The notes beneath the pieces are model-generated. The model made no database searches. It was not told the DNA's origin and saw only the letters and a list, made by a program, of their open reading frames with translations. A program made the translations under genes and the position numbers. DNA of 11,287 nucleotides from Sulfurimonas sp. (GTDB taxonomy: Bacteria; Campylobacterota; Campylobacteria; Campylobacterales; Sulfurimonadaceae). The stretch covers positions 311,097-322,383 of the forward strand of contig NVXO02000002.1 in assembly GCA_002733945.2 (NCBI GenBank), in the 5' to 3' direction. Shown in pieces: positions 7,725 to 11,287 of the stretch; position 1 is the stretch's first letter, and each line of letters starts with the position of its first letter.

Positions 7725-7843
7725 ATAATCTCCTAATATATTAAATAAAGACTAAACTTAATAAAAGCTTATATAATATCTTTATATTAGCAGTATTATA
7801 ATTTATTCTACCTTAAAAGTAAGAATTATAATAACTATATGTT
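7725..7843 (-). promoter_or_regulatory. Probable promoter region of the cco operon
   Basis: This 119-bp gap, extremely AT-rich, separates the 166-residue orphan gene from ccoN and is the longest gap in the window. On the minus strand it has two perfect TATAAT boxes (7830-7825 and 7800-7795), the second leaving a leader of roughly 60 bases before ccoN. The two boxes lie within an inverted repeat (AATTATAA at 7824-7831, TTATAATT at 7796-7803). No convincing -35 element is seen, which is usual for Campylobacterota sigma-70 promoters. A factor-binding site is considered separately. Confidence 0.55.
7774..7789 (-). promoter_or_regulatory. Candidate dyad operator upstream of ccoN
   Basis: The sequence TAATAT-N4-ATATTA is a perfect 6-4-6 dyad, the spacing used by CRP/FNR-family sites, and it would sit at about the transcription start of the second TATAAT box. 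The background is so AT-rich that a chance dyad is quite possible. Confidence 0.25.
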
Positions 7844-8344
7844 TTAATTATCTTTATTCATTGCAATTAGTAAGTCAGCATTTTTTTCTTGCATTTGAAC
7901 AAATAAGTCTTGTAGTTTTTTATGTAATGCTTCATCACTTAAATCTTGTGCAGCTATCTTAGTATAATGTTTAAAGAAATCACTATAAGGTGTAATTCCC
8001 ACTGCGAGAACCATTGTAAGATCTACATCACTAAAATAAGTATCCCAAGATGGCATTATTTTTTTGATAACACTTTTTCTCGTCATATAGATAATAAAAA
8101 ATATTATCATCATCATCATAGACATAAAAACTATAAACATAACTATCTGGGTAACTAATCCAACTTTCTTGTATACGAAATCATTAAAAATTGCGAAGTA
8201 CTCTAAAAAAGGCATAGCAAGGATAATAGCCTTAATCACTAAACTACTAAAACCACCAACAGGTGCAGCATTAAAAAGAGTTAATTTCTTTCCATTTTTA
8301 TTTGTAAATGTTGCTAATATTGATTTTAGGGGGTAAGTTGACAT
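7844..8344 (-). CDS. Unrecognised two-helix membrane protein between the two oxidase clusters
   Basis: I do not recognise this 166-residue protein. It has a basic, soluble N-terminus (1-30), two hydrophobic segments (about 33-53 and 62-87, the second including a run of five methionines MSMMMM), a middle segment with VIKKIMPSWDTYFSDVDLT, and an amphipathic, charged C-terminal helix (about 133-158). This suggests an inner-membrane hairpin with most of the C-terminal half in the cytoplasm. There are no CxxCH, His-pair or Cys-pair motifs, so a heme or copper chaperone of a known type is not supported, and it is far too small for heme A synthase. AGGA lies before the ATG. It is separated from ctaB by a strong hairpin and from ccoN by a promoter-like gap, so it may be its own unit. 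Confidence 0.75.
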   Translation of the reverse strand: MSTYPLKSILATFTNKNGKKLTLFNAAPVGGFSSLVIKAIILAMPFLEYFAIFNDFVYKKVGLVTQIVMFIVFMSMMMMIIFFIIYMTRKSVIKKIMPSWDTYFSDVDLTMVLAVGITPYSDFFKHYTKIAAQDLSDEALHKKLQDLFVQMQEKNADLLIAMNKDN

Positions 8345-8372
8345 AAGTTTTCCTAGAATTATCTAAATAAAT

Positions 8373-8402
8373 TTAGAAAATAGAGAAGACTCTATTTTCT
8401 AA
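8373..8402 (-). terminator. 13-bp perfect hairpin at the end of ctaB
   Basis: TTAGAAAATAGAG (minus strand 8402-8390) pairs perfectly with CTCTATTTTCTAA (8385-8373) around a four-base loop. The stem begins in the last codons of ctaB and includes its TAG stop. Downstream bases are AT-rich (ATTTATTT) but not a clean U-run, so it may be a weak intrinsic terminator or an RNA-stability element closing the cox operon. Confidence 0.6.
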
Positions 8403-9268
8403 GAAAGTGCATTAAATTTTAACATCTCGTCAATACTAATTAAAATAACAGCACCTAAGAATGCTAAATTTATCTGAACAAAAACTTTTCGTGCATGTTT
8501 GAGTTCAAAGTTAGAATATAACAGTTGTAAACTACTTGCAAATGCAAGTAAAGCCGTTATAATCAATAATATGTTTATTGTAAAACTAGCTGGTTCAAAA
8601 ACACTAACCATAAAGTAACCTGTTTGTATAGTCATTATAAGCCATACAAAAGTTAACTTTTGAAGTGTATTTTTACCAAACAGTTTCATAGCAGTTGGAT
8701 AACCACCGTTATCATAATCACCATAGTGAAGCATAACAAGTAACCAAAAATGTGGCACCTGCCATACAAAATAAAAAAGACCTAAAGCAAAAAACTGTGG
8801 TTCCATAAGACTAGACCCAGCTGTAATCCAACCAATAGCTGGTGGTATAACACCAAGTACAGCACCAGGGACAACAGCTAAAGCACTTTTCTTTTTTAAT
8901 GGAGTATAAATAATATTATACCAAATAAACGAGAATAAAAATAAATTTACACCGATCATTCCAATAATAGAATAGATTAATGCAAGCGAAGAAAGAATTA
9001 AAATAACAGCAATAATTACTCCAGAACGTGGTGCCCACTTTCCAGATGCAATTGGTCTGTTCTTTGTACGTTCCATTAAAGCATCTTCTTTATACTCTTG
9101 AACTTGATTAAGAGTTGAAACTCCCATAGCAACAAGGAGTACAGCAAAAGTTGCAAGGAACATATCTCCACCTATCTCTCCCTTTGCCATTATATAAGCA
9201 AAAAGGGCAGATAAACTAATTGCAAAAGAGAGAACAAACTTTGTTAGAACTATAAAATCTTTAAGCAT
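8399..9268 (-). CDS. ctaB: Protoheme IX farnesyltransferase (heme O synthase)
   Basis: A 289-residue UbiA-superfamily membrane enzyme that adds a farnesyl group to heme b to make heme O, the precursor of heme A for A-family oxidases. The first prenyl-binding motif is N54-x3-E58-x3-D62, followed by ERTKNRP at 66-72; the second is WQVPHFW (169-175) with DYDNGGYP (184-191). About seven to nine hydrophobic segments are present, and the VPGAVLGVIPPAIGW loop is typical. The first acidic residue of the N-x3-D-x3-D motif is Glu instead of Asp. Its ATG overlaps the coxB stop (TAATG), so it is co-translated with subunit II. Confidence 0.93.
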   Translation of the reverse strand: MLKDFIVLTKFVLSFAISLSALFAYIMAKGEIGGDMFLATFAVLLVAMGVSTLNQVQEYKEDALMERTKNRPIASGKWAPRSGVIIAVILILSSLALIYSIIGMIGVNLFLFSFIWYNIIYTPLKKKSALAVVPGAVLGVIPPAIGWITAGSSLMEPQFFALGLFYFVWQVPHFWLLVMLHYGDYDNGGYPTAMKLFGKNTLQKLTFVWLIMTIQTGYFMVSVFEPASFTINILLIITALLAFASSLQLLYSNFELKHARKVFVQINLAFLGAVILISIDEMLKFNALS

Positions 9269-10434
9269 TACTTAGCTTTTAAGTACTTAACTAGTTCTTT
9301 CATCTCTACTTCTTCAAGTACAAATACAGGCATAATACCAGCTGTAAAACCAGCAGGAATATCTTTATTAGGGTTAGCTATAGCATCAACTAAATACTCA
9401 GTACTACGAGTAGCACTAATACCTTTTAGAGATGGACCAACTAAGATAGAATCATCAGTGATTGAGTGACAACCATTACAACCATTCGCTTCATAAATCT
9501 CTTCACCTTTATCAGTGTTATTAAAGAACTTTAATAACTTTGACATATCTTCATCTGATAAATCAAATGTTGGCATAATGCCAGGATAGAAACCAGCAGG
9601 AACATCTTTATCAGGTGTAACGATTGCATCTTTAATATAAGTTGCATCGTACTTATCTGAAATACCCATAAGTGATGGACCAACTAAGATAGAATCATCA
9701 GTAATTGAGTGACAACCATTACAACCATTTTGCTCGTAAACTTCTTGACCTTTAGATATTTTTTTATCTTCAGCCCCAGGAGTACGCTTAGATGAGTTAT
9801 ACCAAGCTTCATACTCTCCAACTGGCATAACATGAATTTTAGAAAACATATATGAGTGGCGTGTACCACAATACTCAGCACACTCAACATCGTAAGTACC
9901 TACAGAAGAAGAGTTAAACCACTGTTTCGTGATACGACCTGGAACAACATCCTCTTTCATACGAAATGCTGGAACAAAATAAGCATGAATAACATCATTA
10001 ATAGGTGCAGTCATATTTAAAATCACATTTCCATTTACTGGAACATAAAGCTCTGCAGTTTTATGAATATAACCATCAGTATTAGTTGGGTATGTATAGC
10101 TCCAAGACCATTTTTTACCTTCAAGTTCTATAGACAGACTCTCATCAATTGCTGGCATAGTTCTAGCTGTTACCATAGAAGTGTAACCGTACCAAAAACA
10201 AACAAATAATGTAATAGTAGGAACAACTGTCCAAACAATCTCTAATAATGTATTGTGAGTAACATTTTTAATGTCCTCATTTTTCACATTACTTTCGCGA
10301 TACTTCCAAGCTAAATAAACCATTGGAAGAACCACAGAAGCAAAAAGAACTAAAGAAATCCATAAATTGATTTCAAGAGCTTGTTGAATGTGTTCTGCGA
10401 TTACTGTACCGCTTGTATTAAATCCTTGTAACAT
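9268..10434 (-). CDS. coxB: Cytochrome c oxidase subunit II (CuA) with two fused cytochrome c domains
   Basis: A 388-residue protein. Residues 1-210 form a normal subunit II: two membrane helices (about 25-43 and 66-84) and a periplasmic cupredoxin domain with the complete CuA site, H150, C185, E187 (carbonyl), C189, H193 and M196 (CAEYCGTRHSYM). Residues 226-387 are two tandem cytochrome c domains of 81 residues each, with CNGCH at 238-242 and 319-323 and axial methionines M287 and M368 (both GIMP). Electrons would enter through the hemes and pass to CuA, as in caa3-type oxidases, but with two hemes. The start is ATG at 10434 with a perfect AAGGAGG upstream. It lies nine bases after the subunit IV gene and overlaps ctaB by one base. 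Confidence 0.95.
   Translation of the reverse strand: MLQGFNTSGTVIAEHIQQALEINLWISLVLFASVVLPMVYLAWKYRESNVKNEDIKNVTHNTLLEIVWTVVPTITLFVCFWYGYTSMVTARTMPAIDESLSIELEGKKWSWSYTYPTNTDGYIHKTAELYVPVNGNVILNMTAPINDVIHAYFVPAFRMKEDVVPGRITKQWFNSSSVGTYDVECAEYCGTRHSYMFSKIHVMPVGEYEAWYNSSKRTPGAEDKKISKGQEVYEQNGCNGCHSITDDSILVGPSLMGISDKYDATYIKDAIVTPDKDVPAGFYPGIMPTFDLSDEDMSKLLKFFNNTDKGEEIYEANGCNGCHSITDDSILVGPSLKGISATRSTEYLVDAIANPNKDIPAGFTAGIMPVFVLEEVEMKELVKYLKAK
9431..9486 (-). repeat. Copy 2 of a near-identical 56-base repeat in coxB
   Basis: Encodes residues 317-335, the second heme site NGCNGCHSITDDSILVGPS. It matches 9674-9729 at 55 of 56 bases, with the only difference at 9460, and the offset is exactly 243 bases (81 codons). 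Confidence 0.9.
9674..9729 (-). repeat. Copy 1 of a near-identical 56-base repeat in coxB
   Basis: Encodes residues 236-254 at the first heme site. It is almost identical at the DNA level to the copy at 9431-9486, while flanking parts of the two domains are clearly diverged. Confidence 0.9.
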
Positions 10435-10443
10435 ATGGCCTCC

Positions 10444-10875
10444 TTAGTGCTCTGAGTGTGTAGCTTCATGACTAGCACCACTCGTATGTTCTGATGTATT
10501 ACTAGCATCAGAGTGATTTGAGTGGTGACCAGCTGTAGGGCTACCAGCACTCGTTTCTGCTGATGAGATATGACTCTCATCCACAAATTGAAAATTATTT
10601 ACATCGTAAATTACAATTGAAAAGAAAAATAAAACGATAAAAACAGCAAAAGACACTGTCCAACCAATTAAAGTTTCACCTTTGAGGTGCATATAATAAA
10701 ATAAAATTATAATTGCTTTAATAAGACCAATTAGTAACTGAACTACAAAAGTAGCATCCGTTAAAAACATACTTGGCTGAATAAAAGTAATCGCAGTTAA
10801 AATTAAAAGTCCTATTAGAACCTTATAATAACCACCTTTTTCTGCTTGATAATCTACTTTTACATTAGTGCTCAT
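10444..10875 (-). CDS. coxD: Cytochrome c oxidase subunit IV (prokaryotic COX4 type) with histidine-rich tail
   Basis: A 143-residue small oxidase subunit with three membrane helices (about 17-35, 42-62 and 70-91) including the family motif IKAIIILFYYMHLKGE at 52-67. The role is structural support of the oxidase core. Its C-terminal tail from residue 100 is rich in Ser, Thr, Ala and His, with eight histidines (102, 117, 118, 121, 130, 136, 140, 143). The start is ATG at 10875, chosen because GGAGG lies eight bases upstream; a longer version from TTG at 10890 would place the start inside that ribosome site. The gene overlaps the coxC stop by 11 bases. Confidence 0.85.
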   Translation of the reverse strand: MSTNVKVDYQAEKGGYYKVLIGLLILTAITFIQPSMFLTDATFVVQLLIGLIKAIIILFYYMHLKGETLIGWTVSFAVFIVLFFFSIVIYDVNNFQFVDESHISSAETSAGSPTAGHHSNHSDASNTSEHTSGASHEATHSEH

Positions 10876-11287
10876 TACTATGTCCTCCAAAAAGTGATCC
10901 TATGTCAGGCATGTGGTATCCACCAGCATCAGCGCCAATCATATAGAAGTAAGGAAAAACGAATACCCAGATTAAGTGAACTAAATCCCAGTAAAGTGCG
11001 ATATTCCAGTAAAGTATGTGGTGATCAGTAGTTACTTTATTTGCATTAATACGCTTAAGTAACCATAACATAAGACCAATACCTATGATAATGTGAAAAC
11101 CATGCAAACCAGTCATTGTGAAGTACATACCAAAGAATAGTATCTGACCAAATGGCTTAGAATGTGCATTTCCAGACTGAAGTGCATCAAGACCTAAGAA
11201 AACACCATGATGGTACTCTAAAGACCACTCAACTGCTTTTACTCCTAAGAATAAAAAAGCAAAAAAGATTGTAGCCCAAATCATAAG
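10865..11287 (-). CDS. coxC: Cytochrome c oxidase subunit III, C-terminal part (cut by the window edge)
   Basis: 140 residues are visible with the frame still open at the right edge, so the N-terminus is missing; the ATG at 11284 is probably internal. Visible family features are GVKAVEW in the first helix with the conserved Glu, FFGMYFTMTGLHGFHIIIGIG in the next (TGxHxxH motif), and a last helix ALYWDLVHLIWVFVFP. Subunit III stabilises the catalytic core of A-family oxidases and delivers oxygen. The protein ends GGHSNEH, histidine-containing like the tail of the next gene. The stop overlaps the subunit IV start. coxA is expected beyond the right edge. Confidence 0.93.
   Translation of the reverse strand, partial: LMIWATIFFAFLFLGVKAVEWSLEYHHGVFLGLDALQSGNAHSKPFGQILFFGMYFTMTGLHGFHIIIGIGLMLWLLKRINANKVTTDHHILYWNIALYWDLVHLIWVFVFPYFYMIGADAGGYHMPDIGSLFGGHSNEH
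10884..10888 (-). promoter_or_regulatory. Shine-Dalgarno deciding the start of the subunit IV gene
   Basis: GGAGG on the minus strand, eight bases before the ATG at 10875 and still inside coxC. It rules out the upstream TTG as the start. Confidence 0.75.

Noticed and set aside
7946..8158. Plus-strand frame with a histidine run (HHHHRH)
   Set aside because: The His run is the reverse complement of the methionine-rich helix of the orphan membrane protein; no ribosome site was noted.
9431..9729. Direct repeats as a possible mobile element or CRISPR
   Set aside because: There are only two copies, in frame, and they encode two heme domains of one protein; no transposase or spacers.
9684..9890. 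Minus-strand frame overlapping coxB
   Set aside because: Out of frame with the CuA and heme c motifs, which are intact in the coxB frame; no frameshift is indicated.
10401..10586. Minus-strand 61-codon frame across the subunit IV/coxB junction
   Set aside because: Arises from the low-complexity His/Ser/Thr tail read in another frame; the flanking genes have good ribosome sites that explain the region.
10876..10890. Longer subunit IV starting at TTG 10890
   Set aside because: The start codon would lie next to and include the GGAGG site; ATG at 10875 has ideal spacing.

Overview
The window is AT-rich chromosomal DNA from a member of the Campylobacterota (formerly Epsilonproteobacteria), most likely a Sulfurimonas-like chemolithotroph. 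This rests on the protein style, on a ccoNOQP operon followed by a DUF4006-type protein, a TPM-like protein and a FixH-like protein, and on an AddB/AddA pair directly behind them. From memory, this order resembles the cco neighbourhood of Campylobacter jejuni; no search was run. Every gene lies on the minus strand, so transcription reads from high to low coordinates.

Right part (about 11287 to 8373): an A-family (CuA-containing) heme-copper oxidase operon. In reading order it holds the C-terminal part of subunit III (coxC, cut by the window edge), a small subunit IV with a histidine-rich tail, a CuA subunit II carrying two C-terminal cytochrome c domains (coxB), and protoheme farnesyltransferase (ctaB). 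The genes overlap or nearly touch. Subunit I is not in the window and probably lies beyond the right edge. A perfect 13-bp hairpin that overlaps the ctaB stop codon probably ends or punctuates this operon.

Middle (8344 to 7725): an unrecognised 166-residue membrane protein, then a 119-bp gap that holds the probable promoter of the next operon.

Left-centre (7724 to 2816): the C-family cbb3 oxidase operon ccoN-ccoO-ccoQ-ccoP, followed without real gaps by a DUF4006-like one-helix protein, a previously uncalled 29-residue one-helix microprotein with a very good Shine-Dalgarno site, a TPM-like secreted and anchored protein, and a FixH-like protein. The CcoN metal and heme ligands, the CcoO heme site and both CcoP heme sites are intact. 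A hairpin at the end of the microprotein gene masks the weak Shine-Dalgarno site of the TPM-like gene, which suggests translational coupling.

Left end (2806 to 1): an AddB-like recombination nuclease with a PD-(D/E)XK site and four iron-sulfur cysteines, translationally coupled (TAATG) to the N-terminal part of an AddA/UvrD-type helicase that runs off the left edge.

Together the window encodes most of two different aerobic terminal oxidases side by side: a cytochrome c oxidase with built-in c-type hemes and a high-affinity cbb3 oxidase. It also encodes likely assembly factors and an unrelated DNA-repair pair that shares the downstream end of the transcript. No mobile elements, tRNA, rRNA or CRISPR arrays were seen.
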